The notes beneath the pieces are model-generated. The model searched no databases. It saw only the letters and a program-made list of their open reading frames with translations, and had not been told where the DNA came from. From the NCBI GenBank assembly GCA_025058735.1, contig JANXDX010000020.1, forward strand, positions 1 through 64,000: DNA of 64,000 nucleotides, in the 5' to 3' direction. The stretch is from Archaeoglobaceae archaeon. Its GTDB lineage: Archaea > Halobacteriota > Archaeoglobi > Archaeoglobales > Archaeoglobaceae. Shown in pieces: positions 16,564 to 26,662 of this stretch; within the stretch, counting starts at the first letter, position 1, and each line of letters opens with the position of its first letter. Made by a program: the position numbers and the translations under genes.

Positions 16564-17820
16564 ATGGACTCGAGACTTCCAAATTTTTATAAGCTAAGTT
16601 TAGATGAGAGACTAGAAATTGTTGCCAGGTTTGCAAAATTAAGTGAGGAGGAAAAAAAATCAATCAGATCTACAGCAGCTTTACCGATAGAAATAGCAGA
16701 TAGGATGATAGAAAATGTCATAGGAACTTTCGAAATGCCGTTGGCAGTTGCTACAAATTTCCTGATAGATGGGAAAGATTATTTGATTCCGATGGTCATC
16801 GAAGAGCCAAGTGTAGTAGCTGCAGCCAGCAATGCTGCAAAGATAGCTAGAGAAGGTGGAGGATTTTTTACTAGTTATACAGGCTCTATAATGATAGGAC
16901 AAGTTCAAGTTGCAAAGCTAAGAAATCCGATCGCTGCAAAGTTCGAAATTTTAAGGAACAAAGATGAAATAATAAACAAGGCGAACGAATGTGATCCAAT
17001 CCTTATAAAACTTGGCGGAGGGTGTAGAGATGTTGAAGCTAGAGTAATAGAAACTTTTGCAGGTAAGATGCTTGTAGTTCACTTGCTCGTAGATGTGAAA
17101 GATGCTATGGGAGCTAACATAGTAAACACGATGTGTGAAGCCGTGGCTCCTTTTATAGAGAAATTGTGTGGAGGAAAAGTTTACTTGAGAATTGTTTCGA
17201 ATTTAGCGATCCATAGAATTGCAAGAGCTAAAGCTCTGTTCAGAAAAGATGTTATTGGTGGGGAAGAAGTTGTTGAAGGAATAATGCTAGCTTACGCTTT
17301 TGCTTTAGCCGATCCTTTCAGATGTGCAACCCACAACAAAGGTATAATGAATGGAATTTCAGCTCTAATGATAGCTACTGGAAACGATTTTAGAGCTGTA
17401 GAAGCTGGAGCTCACAGTTATGCAGCAATTTTTGGTTACAAGCCATTAACTAGCTACGAAGTTGATGAAAAAGGAAATTTAATTGGAACAATTGAAATTC
17501 CAATCGCTGCAGGAACCATAGGAGGGGCTACAAGAGTTAATCCTTTAGCTCAAATTTGTCTAAAAATACTTGGAGTAAAAAGTTCAGAAGAGTTAGCAAG
17601 AGTTGCTGCTGCTTTAGGTTTAGCTCAAAACTTTGCAGCTTTGAGGGCTCTAGCTACAGAAGGGATACAGCGAGGACATATGGAACTACATGCAAGAAAC
17701 CTAGCAATAATGGCAGGAGCAAAGCCAGAAGAGGTAGATAAGATCGTTGAGATAATGGTTAGAGATAGAAAGGTTAGACTAGATTATGCTAAAGAACTGT
17801 TGGAAAAGATTAGGAAATAA
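16564..17820 (+). CDS. mvaA: Hydroxymethylglutaryl-CoA reductase, class II type
   Basis: Reduces HMG-CoA to mevalonate for isoprenoid lipid synthesis. The 418 residues match class II enzymes rather than the longer class I. Catalytic positions are visible: Glu in ENVIGTFEMPL, Lys in THNKGIMNG, Asp in GNDFRAVEAG and a C-terminal His in GHMELHARN. A.fulgidus is known to use a class II enzyme in the biosynthetic direction, and the same is inferred here since archaea need mevalonate. The leaderless ATG has a TATA-like ATTATTTAAC 24 bases upstream. The herA gene starts two bases after the stop, so the repair genes may read from this promoter. Confidence 0.92.
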   Translation: MDSRLPNFYKLSLDERLEIVARFAKLSEEEKKSIRSTAALPIEIADRMIENVIGTFEMPLAVATNFLIDGKDYLIPMVIEEPSVVAAASNAAKIAREGGGFFTSYTGSIMIGQVQVAKLRNPIAAKFEILRNKDEIINKANECDPILIKLGGGCRDVEARVIETFAGKMLVVHLLVDVKDAMGANIVNTMCEAVAPFIEKLCGGKVYLRIVSNLAIHRIARAKALFRKDVIGGEEVVEGIMLAYAFALADPFRCATHNKGIMNGISALMIATGNDFRAVEAGAHSYAAIFGYKPLTSYEVDEKGNLIGTIEIPIAAGTIGGATRVNPLAQICLKILGVKSSEELARVAAALGLAQNFAALRALATEGIQRGHMELHARNLAIMAGAKPEEVDKIVEIMVRDRKVRLDYAKELLEKIRK

Positions 17821-17822
17821 CT

Positions 17823-19424
17823 ATGCAAAAGTTTTTTATTTTTGATCTAACTAATCATGTGGAAGTTGGAATTGTAATTGGAAGATCCTCGATATCAGAA
17901 TTCAACTTTGTTGTGAACCCAGCTAAAGTTCCAAAATTTGGAGAATATGTAGTTGCTAAAAACAGCGAAGGATTGGAAGTTCTTGGAATAGTTCGTGAAG
18001 TTAGTAGTTTCAACAGATTAATATTAGATGGACTATTTAATTTTGATTATATATTGAAAAACGTAGATCAGTCTAGAACTTTGATAGAAAAGAATGAAAC
18101 GATCGTTGCAACTGCGAACGTAGTTGGTTTGATAGATGAATACAACATAAAACCAAACCGCTCACCTATAAAGCCTAGTACAATTGTTTACGAAGCAGAC
18201 AGTCAGAAGTTAGCTAAAATTTTACAACCTTCTAGTAAAGGAGTAGAAATTGGAAGGTTGATAGTTAGGGAAGATGTACCAGTCGTTCTTGATGTAAACC
18301 AACTTTTACTTAGACACTTTGCAATCCTCTCAATAACAGGCGGAGGAAAGTCGAACGCTGTATCTGTGATCGTCAACGATATCGTAAGAAAGCTGAATGG
18401 AACTGTTATCTTGATCGATCCGCATGGAGAATATCTACACTACGTTTTTGAAGATGGGAAAGAAATAGGTAAAAACGTAGTTTCTGCTGGTATAAGGTGT
18501 GAAAACCTTGAGCCGTGGGAATTTGCATCATTAATAGGAATTTCCAGAGAAGCTTATGTTCAAAGGATGCATGCAGAGAGGGCATTTACTACAGCTAGGA
18601 TCGAAAAGTACTCTGGAAAAAGCTTTGTTGAAAAAGTGATGGATAAAATAGAAGACTGGATCAACGTTGTTTCATCAAAAAACAAAAAAGAGATCGAATA
18701 TTATGATGTAAACGGAGTTAAAAGAGTTGCAACTTTAAGTCGTAACGATCTAGATGCCTTAAGTAGGATAAAAGAGTACGTTTCAACTTTTCTAGCTAGA
18801 TACGAGGAGGTTTTGCAACAAAAAGACATGCTTGCAAGTATAAAAGCAGGATATTTAAATGTTTTAAACTTGAGCGGTTTCGATGAAATGCAGATGAGAG
18901 TAGTTGTCAGCTACCTACTTAGAAACATTTTGACTGGAAGAATAAACTGTGTTAGAGGTAAAAGAGAGTGGGAAAAGATCTGTCCTGCAGTAAAGAGACC
19001 TTTGATGATCATCTTTGAAGAGGCTCACATCTTTGCTACAAAGGATGACGATGATCTGTCTAGATGGATGAGTAGAATTGCAAGAGAGGGAAGGAAGTTT
19101 GGAATTGGAATTGGAATTGTCTCTCAAAGGCCAAAGAAGATAAACGACGATATTTTAAGCCAATGCAACACTAAAATAATTTTGAGAGTACTTGAACCAA
19201 ACGATCAAAAGTACATACAACAAGCTAGCGAAACTATAAGCGAAGATCTTCTAAGAGATATATCTTCCCTAGGTGTAGGAGAAGCTGTCATCGTTGGGCC
19301 AGCTGTAAAGATGCCGGTAGCTGTAAAAGTTAGAAAGTTTACAGGGCACTACGGAGGAAAGGATATAGATGTAGTTAGAGAGTGGAGAGAGGAGGAGATA
19401 AAGCTAGAAGATATAGCAGTATGA
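17823..19424 (+). CDS. herA: HerA DNA helicase/translocase
   Basis: A hexameric bipolar DNA translocase that works with NurA in end resection. Of 533 residues, the N-terminal 130 form the HAS-barrel. The ATPase core has Walker A in ITGGGKSNAVSV (about 172-183) and Walker B in LMIIFEEAHIF (about 395-405), followed by SRIAREGRKFGIG and VSQRPKKI (arginine-finger and sensor region). The gene is followed with overlap by mre11, rad50 and nurA in the canonical archaeal order. Confidence 0.95.
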   Translation: MQKFFIFDLTNHVEVGIVIGRSSISEFNFVVNPAKVPKFGEYVVAKNSEGLEVLGIVREVSSFNRLILDGLFNFDYILKNVDQSRTLIEKNETIVATANVVGLIDEYNIKPNRSPIKPSTIVYEADSQKLAKILQPSSKGVEIGRLIVREDVPVVLDVNQLLLRHFAILSITGGGKSNAVSVIVNDIVRKLNGTVILIDPHGEYLHYVFEDGKEIGKNVVSAGIRCENLEPWEFASLIGISREAYVQRMHAERAFTTARIEKYSGKSFVEKVMDKIEDWINVVSSKNKKEIEYYDVNGVKRVATLSRNDLDALSRIKEYVSTFLARYEEVLQQKDMLASIKAGYLNVLNLSGFDEMQMRVVVSYLLRNILTGRINCVRGKREWEKICPAVKRPLMIIFEEAHIFATKDDDDLSRWMSRIAREGRKFGIGIGIVSQRPKKINDDILSQCNTKIILRVLEPNDQKYIQQASETISEDLLRDISSLGVGEAVIVGPAVKMPVAVKVRKFTGHYGGKDIDVVREWREEEIKLEDIAV

Positions 19425-20638
19425 GATTTGCGCATCTAGCCGATATACATCTTGGTTATGAACAGTACAACTTGCCCTGGCGTGCAGAGGATTTTTCAAA
19501 AGCTTTTAGAGATGTTGTAGAAAAGTGCAAAGATGTTGATTTTGTTTTAATAGCTGGCGATCTTTTCCACAGAAGTTCTCCAAATCCAAAAACTTTAAAG
19601 GATGCAGTGGAAATACTTTGGACATTCAAAGATAGAGAAGTTCCTGTGTTTGCAATAGAAGGAAATCATGACAGAAGTGGAAGAGAAGTTTCTGCTTACC
19701 ATCTCTTAGAAAAACTTGATCTCTTGAATCTTTTAGGTTTTAGGAGAGATAGAATTGAATCAGAATACGTTTCAAGTGAAAAAGTAGATGGAGTTTACTT
19801 AGCAAAAGGTTTCTACAAAGATTTTGAAATAGTAGGTTGCGGCTACATAAGATGGAAAACTGACAAGTATCTAAAGTTCTTGAAAACTTCGAGCAACAGA
19901 TCAATTTTAATGCTGCACCAAGCTGTGAAGGAGTTGTCCGATGATACTAGCTTCGAGATCACCTTGGACGATCTGCCAGAAGCGAAGTACTATGCAATGG
20001 GCCATATACACGATTTCAAAAAAATCAAAGTCGATGGATCTTACTTAGTTTATCCAGGTTCAATCGAGAGGTGCGACTCAAAAGAGGCTACAATTTTTAT
20101 TGAGTACGATGAAAACTTAATAGTAAGAGAGGGGGCAAAAAAGGGCTTTGTTTTGGTTGAAAACTTTGAGCCAACTTTTTTAGAAATAGATACGAGAAGG
20201 CTTGTGAATTTAAAAATTTCTGCTAAAAAGTATTCAGAAATTGAAGAGAAGCTTACAGATGTTTTAAAACTTTTGAAAAGTGATGATGTAGTAATAGTCA
20301 AGTTTTTGAGCGAAGAAGAGTTGAACGTTAAAAAAGTTTCACAGCTTTTATCTACAGTTAAACACTACGAGATCAGATTTGAAAAAATTAAAAAAGTTTT
20401 AGAATATAAGAGTGTTCCGAAAGAGGACGAATTTTTTACAGATTTTGAAACGAAGATCCTTGAAGTTTTGAAAGACTACGATGACCTCAGTAGGCGTACA
20501 GCTGTTGAGCTGATAAGATCTTACTTTGGAATATCAGATAAAAAGTTGCTCGATGAAAAGGAAGAGAAAAAAGTTGAAAAAAGGGAAGAAGTTAAAAAGA
20601 AAGTTAAAAGAACTCTTTTTGATTTTTTAGGTGATTGA
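19421..20638 (+). CDS. mre11: Mre11 double-strand break repair nuclease
   Basis: A manganese-dependent 3'-5' exonuclease and endonuclease that pairs with Rad50. From ATG 19421 it has 405 residues. Phosphoesterase motifs appear in order: ADIHLGYEQYN (1-15), AGDLFHRSSP, EGNHDRSG, LHQAV and MGHIHDF. The C-terminal third is the Rad50-binding and charged region. The ATG overlaps the herA stop (ATGA), fixing the start; an open frame continues 13 codons upstream but lies within herA. Rad50 begins directly after the stop. Confidence 0.95.
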   Translation: MRFAHLADIHLGYEQYNLPWRAEDFSKAFRDVVEKCKDVDFVLIAGDLFHRSSPNPKTLKDAVEILWTFKDREVPVFAIEGNHDRSGREVSAYHLLEKLDLLNLLGFRRDRIESEYVSSEKVDGVYLAKGFYKDFEIVGCGYIRWKTDKYLKFLKTSSNRSILMLHQAVKELSDDTSFEITLDDLPEAKYYAMGHIHDFKKIKVDGSYLVYPGSIERCDSKEATIFIEYDENLIVREGAKKGFVLVENFEPTFLEIDTRRLVNLKISAKKYSEIEEKLTDVLKLLKSDDVVIVKFLSEEELNVKKVSQLLSTVKHYEIRFEKIKKVLEYKSVPKEDEFFTDFETKILEVLKDYDDLSRRTAVELIRSYFGISDKKLLDEKEEKKVEKREEVKKKVKRTLFDFLGD

Positions 20639-23257
20639 ATGTTCAAAATAGAAGAGGTTGAAATTCAAGATTTTAGGTCTCATTCATCATCTAAGATCAT
20701 CTTTGGAGATGGGATCAACGTGATCCTCGGCAGAAATGGAGCTGGAAAAAGTTCAATACTTGAAGCCATAATGGTAGCCCTCTACGGAGCTAGAGCTGCT
20801 AGAGCTAACAAAGAGGCTTTGATAAGAAGTGGAGCTAAGGAGTACAGGATAACTTTAAAGTTCAAGTTGGATGGAGAAGAATACGAAATTGTTAGAAGTA
20901 GTACAGGTGAAACCTTTCTGAGAGGGGCTGCAAGTTTGGATGGTGACCAGAAGGTTACAGAGTGGATAAGTAGACGAATACCCCAGCACGTATTTCAAAA
21001 TGCGGTTTACGTTAAACAGGGAGAAATAGAATCTATAGTATCAGACGATGAAAGTAGGGAGAAGTTGATAAGAAAAATTACAAAAATAGAAGAGTATGAA
21101 AATGCCTGGAAAGCTTTAGGAGAAATTATAAGAGATTTTAAAAAAGAAAGCGAAGATTACAGGAGTTTGCTTTCTCAACTCAAAGAAACTTTCGAACAGT
21201 TGAACAAAAAAAGAGCTGAAGAGGAGAGGGCTAAGAAAGAACTGGAGGAGTTAAAAAGGAAAAAAGATGAGATTAGAAAAGAACTAGAAAAAGCTAGAAA
21301 GGATGAGGAAAAATTCAACGAGATCGGTAAAAAGATCGAAGAACTTAGATCTGAGATCGAGAAGATCAAAGTTTTGATCGAGCAAAAGGAGAGGGAGATC
21401 GTAGAAATTGATAAAGATCTTAGAAGGATCTTTGAGAGAAAAGTTAAGTTGGAGAAGGAAGTTGAAGAAGCAAAAAACTTAGAAAATAAAGTCAAGAGAT
21501 TCCAAGAAATTGATTCTCTATTAAAAGAGATCGAGAGAATTGAGAAAAAAATGATAGAACTAGAAAAACTTGAAGAAAAAAGAAAAAATCTTGAAAATGA
21601 GTTAGAAAAACAGAAAGAGATTGAAAAAGAAATAAAAAATGTTGAAGAGAAAATTTTAGAACTGGAAAAAATATTGAAAGAGTTTAGAGATGTTGAAGAA
21701 AAAATTTCAGAGTTTGAAACAAAAAAAGTTCAACTGAAAAAATTGGAAGAGGAGCTGTTATCTTTTGGAGATGTCGAAAAACTCAAACAAGAGATAGATA
21801 GAGCGAAAGAAGAGTTTGAAAAAATTAAAGATTATGAAAAAAAGATTGGAGAAAAGAGAGCATCATTAAAGACTAGGGCTGTAGAGATCAAGAAAATAGT
21901 TGAACAGTTGAAAACTGCAGATAAAAAATGCCCTGTTTGTGGAAGAGAGCTTACAGATGCTCAAAAAGATTCATTATTAAAAAATTATATAGAAGATTTT
22001 AAAAAAATAGAGAGTGAACTTGTGAACTTAAGCAAATTAGAAGAGAAAGTTAAAGAAAAAAGATCTTTTGTTGAAGAAGTGTTAAAGAGAGAATCAAAGC
22101 TGATAATTGCTTTACAAAAGATTGAAGAGATCAAAAAATTGAGAAGTGAAGTTGAAAGCTACAAGATCGAAGAGTTGAAACTGAAAAAAGACAGTTTAGA
22201 AAAAGTTAGAACTGAAAAAATTGAGCTTCAGGGACGTTACAGAACGTTGAAAGATGTTATAAAAAAAGAAGATGTGTTGAGAGAAATAGAACGGATCGAA
22301 AAAAATGTAAATGAATTGAGAGAAGAGTTGAAAATTGCTAAACCAAGAACTGAAAAATTAGAAGAGCTAAAGAAGGAGTATGAGAGCTTGAAGCAGAGCT
22401 ATTCAAGGTGGCTTGAAATTAAAAACTCTGAAAAAGAACTTGAAAACGAAAAAAAGATAATGGATGAGAAGTTGAAGAGAAAGGAGATCGAGGAGAGAAC
22501 TTTAGAAGATTTAAAAAGAAGATACAAAGAGGTCAACGAAATTTACTTTGAAGTATCGAAAGGTTACAACGAGGAGCTTCATAAAGATCTAAAGAAGAAA
22601 GTGGAGTTTTTGACTTCTGAATTCAGTAAAGCAGAGGAAGGTATTCAAAGGGTTCAAAAAGTAATTCAATCGATCGGGGAAGACATCATCTCTTTGGAAA
22701 AACAAATTGAAAAATTGAGAGACCTTGCTAGAAAAGCTGAAATTATAGAAAGAAATGTCGTACCAGAACTTGAAAAAATTAGAGAAAAATTTAGAAACTA
22801 CAAGAACATTGTAGCTGAAGCTTCAATGCGAGAAATAGAGGATATAGCGAGCAAAATATTCGAAGAATTGACGGATGGAAAGTACAACGGAATAAGGCTA
22901 AAGAGAACTTTGGAAAAAGTAGAAAAAATAAAAATATTTGTAATTTATCAAGGAGAAGAAAAAGATTTAACGTTTTTGAGTGGTGGAGAATTGATCGCAC
23001 TAGCTATAGCTTTTAGGTTAGCCTTGACAATTTTCCTTGTTCGTGGAAAGATCCCAGTACTTATTTTAGATGAGCCGACTCCGTTCTTGGATGAAGAGAG
23101 AAGAAAAAAACTTGTGGAGATAATTTCAAACTATCTGCGCAAGATCCCTCAAGTCATCATAGTTACACACGATGAAGAGCTGAAGGATGCTGCAGATAGA
23201 ATAATTAGAGTACATGCAGTTGGAGGTATTTCAAAGGTCAGCTATGTGGAAAGTTAA
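20639..23257 (+). CDS. rad50: Rad50 ATPase
   Basis: An SMC-like ATPase that tethers DNA ends and controls Mre11. In 872 residues it has Walker A GRNGAGKSS near residue 31, two long coiled coils very rich in Glu and Lys, a central zinc hook CPVC at residues 431-434, and a C-terminal lobe with signature FLSGGE and Walker B LILDEPTPF followed by the THDEEL switch. The length is ordinary for archaeal Rad50. It abuts mre11 and overlaps nurA by 14 bases. Confidence 0.97.
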   Translation: MFKIEEVEIQDFRSHSSSKIIFGDGINVILGRNGAGKSSILEAIMVALYGARAARANKEALIRSGAKEYRITLKFKLDGEEYEIVRSSTGETFLRGAASLDGDQKVTEWISRRIPQHVFQNAVYVKQGEIESIVSDDESREKLIRKITKIEEYENAWKALGEIIRDFKKESEDYRSLLSQLKETFEQLNKKRAEEERAKKELEELKRKKDEIRKELEKARKDEEKFNEIGKKIEELRSEIEKIKVLIEQKEREIVEIDKDLRRIFERKVKLEKEVEEAKNLENKVKRFQEIDSLLKEIERIEKKMIELEKLEEKRKNLENELEKQKEIEKEIKNVEEKILELEKILKEFRDVEEKISEFETKKVQLKKLEEELLSFGDVEKLKQEIDRAKEEFEKIKDYEKKIGEKRASLKTRAVEIKKIVEQLKTADKKCPVCGRELTDAQKDSLLKNYIEDFKKIESELVNLSKLEEKVKEKRSFVEEVLKRESKLIIALQKIEEIKKLRSEVESYKIEELKLKKDSLEKVRTEKIELQGRYRTLKDVIKKEDVLREIERIEKNVNELREELKIAKPRTEKLEELKKEYESLKQSYSRWLEIKNSEKELENEKKIMDEKLKRKEIEERTLEDLKRRYKEVNEIYFEVSKGYNEELHKDLKKKVEFLTSEFSKAEEGIQRVQKVIQSIGEDIISLEKQIEKLRDLARKAEIIERNVVPELEKIREKFRNYKNIVAEASMREIEDIASKIFEELTDGKYNGIRLKRTLEKVEKIKIFVIYQGEEKDLTFLSGGELIALAIAFRLALTIFLVRGKIPVLILDEPTPFLDEERRKKLVEIISNYLRKIPQVIIVTHDEELKDAADRIIRVHAVGGISKVSYVES

Positions 23258-24311
23258 CGATGAAGTGATAAAAAAGATCGAGAACGCCTTGAGAAAAGAA
23301 TATGAAGAGATTGAAAAAGAGCTTGAAAACTCTAAAGTTGAATGGAGAGATCTGCCTGAAGAGGAGGAAAGAGAAATATGTGGAGTTGATGGAAGTAGAG
23401 GGATTGAAAAGCTTTTTGGAGCAGTAGTTTACGTAGTTTCCAGTGCTTCTATAAGTAAAGATGTTGAAGAGTTGCACGACGTCAACGTTTTAAAATTTCA
23501 TAGAAATATAGAAGAGAGGATCAGACTTCAAATGCACACTTTTGAATTTAGAATTGCAAACGACTCTGATGCAGAAGTAGTTTTAATAGATGGAACTCTC
23601 AGTGGAGCAATTATAAGACCTCCAGCATATGTTCAGCAAGTCGATTTGAGAACGATAAGAAAAAACTACGAATTAGATTCGCTTGTAAAAGATTTTATTT
23701 TTGCTTTAAATGAGAAAGTTGAAGAGAGAAAAGATGTTATGCATTCTAGAGATCTTTTTGAGGTACTTGAAAAAAGATACAAAGTTAAAGAAAGTATAGC
23801 AGAAGATCTGCTGATTTTTCTTGAATATCTAGAATATCTACATTCTCTAGATAAATTGCTTGAGAAAGATGTAGTTTTTGTTGCCAAAAATTTCTACACT
23901 AAAAGATTTTCTAAGATGAACGATGCGATTTTTTTAGAATTCTTAACTAGAAAAACTTTCAATGAACCTAAGGCCGGTTACGTCTTGTTTGAGGAGGAAT
24001 TTTCAAAAGAGATACCATTTAAAGATGTTTTTAAAAGAATAGATGATGCAAAGTTGTACGGAGCATTCGTAAGGTTGTCTGATGGGGCTAACATATTGAT
24101 GCTGGAAAGTAACAGAAAAATTGGAGAGAAAACTTTGTCTGCCATGAAGTACGCTGAAGTTCACGGTTATCCTTTGCAACTTTTGTTGGCACATAAATAC
24201 GTTGAAATAAAAAGGAGAGAATTTAAAAATCTGATATGTTCAGTTCTCAACGCTTTAGATCCGAAATTTTCGACTTTCTTCAAAGATCCTAGAGAAATAT
24301 TATATTTATAG
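23244..24311 (+). CDS. nurA: NurA 5'-3' nuclease
   Basis: The resection nuclease partner of HerA. The 355-residue protein from ATG 23244 has the RNase-H-like NurA fold. The metal-binding Asp is in CGVDGSRGIEKL (about 45-56), a second acidic site lies in VLIDGTLSG, and a late conserved segment is YPLQLLLAHKYV. The start overlaps rad50 by 14 bases; an in-frame start 10 codons earlier would overlap more. Position at the end of herA-mre11-rad50 strongly supports the call. Confidence 0.93.
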   Translation: MWKVNDEVIKKIENALRKEYEEIEKELENSKVEWRDLPEEEEREICGVDGSRGIEKLFGAVVYVVSSASISKDVEELHDVNVLKFHRNIEERIRLQMHTFEFRIANDSDAEVVLIDGTLSGAIIRPPAYVQQVDLRTIRKNYELDSLVKDFIFALNEKVEERKDVMHSRDLFEVLEKRYKVKESIAEDLLIFLEYLEYLHSLDKLLEKDVVFVAKNFYTKRFSKMNDAIFLEFLTRKTFNEPKAGYVLFEEEFSKEIPFKDVFKRIDDAKLYGAFVRLSDGANILMLESNRKIGEKTLSAMKYAEVHGYPLQLLLAHKYVEIKRREFKNLICSVLNALDPKFSTFFKDPREILYL

Positions 24312-24408
24312 TAAAATAAAATTTATTCTATTTATATATTTACTAAAATTATTTATCAGTTTTCACAGTTCGTAGAAGTATTTTTAAACCTTGAAGTGTT
24401 CTCAACCT

Positions 24409-24807
24409 ATGGCTATTTGGCAAGGTGGAAGTAGAAGAAAGTCGACTGGGGGGCTTTACAGAGCTCATAGGAAAAAGAGAAAATACGAACTTGGAAGACT
24501 ACCTGTTTTTACAACAGTTGGAGAAAGAAACGTAAAAAAAGTCAGAGTTAGAGGAGGAAATTTTAAACTAAAGCTCCAAGCAGATAAGTACGTAAATGTC
24601 TACGATCCAAAGACTGGAAAAGTTTTTAAGGCAGAAATAAAAACAGTAATTGAAAATTCTGCAAATATGCACTTTGCTAGGAGAAACATCATAACTAGGG
24701 GAGCGGTATTACTAACTAATTTAGGAAAAGCAAAAGTAACAAACAGACCAAGTCAAGAGGGAATAATAAATGCTGTATTAGTTGAGGGGGCGCCAAAAGA
24801 ACAATAG
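24409..24807 (+). CDS. rps8e: 30S ribosomal protein S8e
   Basis: A small-subunit ribosomal protein found in archaea and eukaryotes. The 132 residues start with AIWQGGSRRKSTGGLYR and run through RKKRKYELGR, VRVRGGNFK and NIITRGA, all typical. A TATA-like TTTTTAAAC at about 24381-24389 lies 24 bases before ATG 24409. This fixes a leaderless start and rules out the in-frame start six codons earlier. Confidence 0.95.
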   Translation: MAIWQGGSRRKSTGGLYRAHRKKRKYELGRLPVFTTVGERNVKKVRVRGGNFKLKLQADKYVNVYDPKTGKVFKAEIKTVIENSANMHFARRNIITRGAVLLTNLGKAKVTNRPSQEGIINAVLVEGAPKEQ

Positions 24808-24851
24808 CTATAGCGGCGGGACTGCAGTTATCAATAAGATCGTAGCGCCCC
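24787..24851 (+). repeat. GC-rich inverted repeat across the S8e stop codon
   Basis: GGGGCGC near 24787 is matched by GCGCCCC at 24845-24851, enclosing about 50 bases that include the S8e stop and a GC-rich stretch unusual for this AT-rich DNA. CTTTATT follows. It may be a terminator-like or mRNA-stabilising structure or part of a small RNA. No C/D-box motifs were found. Confidence 0.3.
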
Positions 24852-24904
24852 TTTATTGAGTTTTCTACATTAGTATAAAACTTTTTCGCTTTAAGTTGAA
24901 AATT

Positions 24905-26662
24905 TTAGAACCAATAATAATATTCTCCTACAGCCTTTTGTTCCCTATCAAGTTTTGAATCTAATTTATTCACTCTAGGACGCTTTGTTTCTTCATCTCT
25001 TCTAAAAGTAATTGAAAGTTTAGCTAAAAACATGTTCATACCTTCTCTCATCCCTCTAGGCTTTCTTGCAATACCGTAAACACCAGGTTTACCTTCAAAA
25101 ACTAATAACCTATCACTTACCATGTCTATGAAGTATATGTCATGATCGACTACGAGGACACTTTTGCCACTGTTCAAAGCGAACCTTCTTATAAGCCTTG
25201 CAGTTTCTATCCGCTGTTCAACATCTAGATGAGCAGATGGCTCATCTAGTAAATAAAGATCTGCATCTCTCAACAAACAAGCTGCGATTGCAACTCTTTG
25301 CAGTTCTCCTCCGCTTAGATCTGTTAGATTCATATCCATTATTTTTTCAAGTCCAAGAGGTTTTATTAGCTCCGTTCTATAAAATGAACTATCTACCAGT
25401 GGATTCAGTTTTCTAAGCAAAGATCCTACATCCATCTCTACATCAGCTTTTACGTATTGAGGTTTGTAGCTGATTTTAACTTTCAAAGAAACTTTTTTCT
25501 CATCATCTTCTAATACTTTAGCCAATATCTTAACAAAAGTCGATTTTCCTGTTGCATTTGGTCCTACAACTCCCAAAACTTCCCCTAATTTTACATCTCC
25601 ACTCTCTACTTCAAGCTTAAAATCTTCGAAAGTTTTCCTAAAGCTAGGATATTCAAAAAGAATTTTCTCACTTTCAGAATCTCTTGGATTGAAGATTTCA
25701 AACTCTATAGGTTTATCCCTTATTCTTACGTTCTCTTCAGTTAAGTATCCTTTTAAATATTGATTTACTCCTACTCTAACTCCTTTAGCATTTGTAAAAA
25801 TCCCATAAACTCCAGGCTCACCGTAGACTATGTGGACAAAATCTGCAAGCATGTCGAGGATCGCAAGATCGTGTTCAACGATCATAACCGTCCTCTCTTT
25901 AGCTAGTTCTCTTACAGCGTTCGCAACACTGATTCTCTGACTTATGTCTAAATAAGATGTAACTTCATCGAAGAAATAGAAATCTGCATCCTTAAGTATA
26001 CAGGCAGCTATAGCCAATCTTTGCAGTTCCCCACCACTTAAATCCTTCAGATTTTTTTGTAGAGATACTTTTAGGTTTAATTTTTCAACTACTTCATCAA
26101 AAACACCTCTTTCGTCAACTCTCTTTAAAAGATCTAAAGCTTTTCCACTGTAAAATTTTGGCAAATCTTCAACGTACTGTGGTTTTAAGCTTGTTCTTAT
26201 TTTTTTGTTTGAAAGCATTTTTAAGTAATCTAAAAGCTCACTTCCAGAAAAACGTTCAAATATTTCATCCCATTCAGCTTTTTCTTTTCCCAAATTTGGT
26301 TTAAGTTGACCGGATAGAATTTTCAAAGCTGTAGTCTTTCCTATTCCATTTGGTCCAAGTATTCCTACAACATAACCTTTTTTAGGAACTGGTAGGTTAT
26401 ATAAGATAAATCCATTCACTCCATAACGGTGAACTTCTTTTCCCTCAAGTCTTTCCGGAAGACCAACAATAGATATCGCCTTTCTTGGGCATTTCTTTAC
26501 ACAGATACCACATCCTACACACAAATTTTCACTTATTATTGCCTTTTCTTTCACAACAATAGTTTCATCTCCAGTTCTAACTTTTGGACAGTATTTCAAA
26601 CACTCTTGTCCACACTTTTTTGGTTGACATCTGTATTTATCAACAACTGCAATCCTTGGCAT
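24905..26662 (-). CDS. ABCE1/Rli1 ribosome recycling factor
   Basis: A twin ABC ATPase that splits ribosomes after termination. The N-terminal 75 residues hold two iron-sulfur sites (CQPKKCGQECLKYCP and CVGCGICVKKCP). Each nucleotide-binding domain is complete: Walker A GPNGIGKTT and GPNATGKST, signature LSGGELQR twice, and Walker B FYFFDEVTSYLD and LYLLDEPSAHLD. From the chosen start (MPRIAVVDKYRC) it has about 585 residues, normal for the family; an upstream in-frame ATG adds 15 residues not found in homologues. A TATA-like TTAAACTT lies about 28 bases upstream. The start coordinate may be off by one base. Confidence 0.95.
   Translation of the reverse strand: MPRIAVVDKYRCQPKKCGQECLKYCPKVRTGDETIVVKEKAIISENLCVGCGICVKKCPRKAISIVGLPERLEGKEVHRYGVNGFILYNLPVPKKGYVVGILGPNGIGKTTALKILSGQLKPNLGKEKAEWDEIFERFSGSELLDYLKMLSNKKIRTSLKPQYVEDLPKFYSGKALDLLKRVDERGVFDEVVEKLNLKVSLQKNLKDLSGGELQRLAIAACILKDADFYFFDEVTSYLDISQRISVANAVRELAKERTVMIVEHDLAILDMLADFVHIVYGEPGVYGIFTNAKGVRVGVNQYLKGYLTEENVRIRDKPIEFEIFNPRDSESEKILFEYPSFRKTFEDFKLEVESGDVKLGEVLGVVGPNATGKSTFVKILAKVLEDDEKKVSLKVKISYKPQYVKADVEMDVGSLLRKLNPLVDSSFYRTELIKPLGLEKIMDMNLTDLSGGELQRVAIAACLLRDADLYLLDEPSAHLDVEQRIETARLIRRFALNSGKSVLVVDHDIYFIDMVSDRLLVFEGKPGVYGIARKPRGMREGMNMFLAKLSITFRRDEETKRPRVNKLDSKLDREQKAVGEYYYWF

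Noticed and set aside
24391-24408. Longer start of S8e
   Set aside because: The TATA-like box leaves only the ATG at 24409 at leaderless distance, and homologues begin at that Met.
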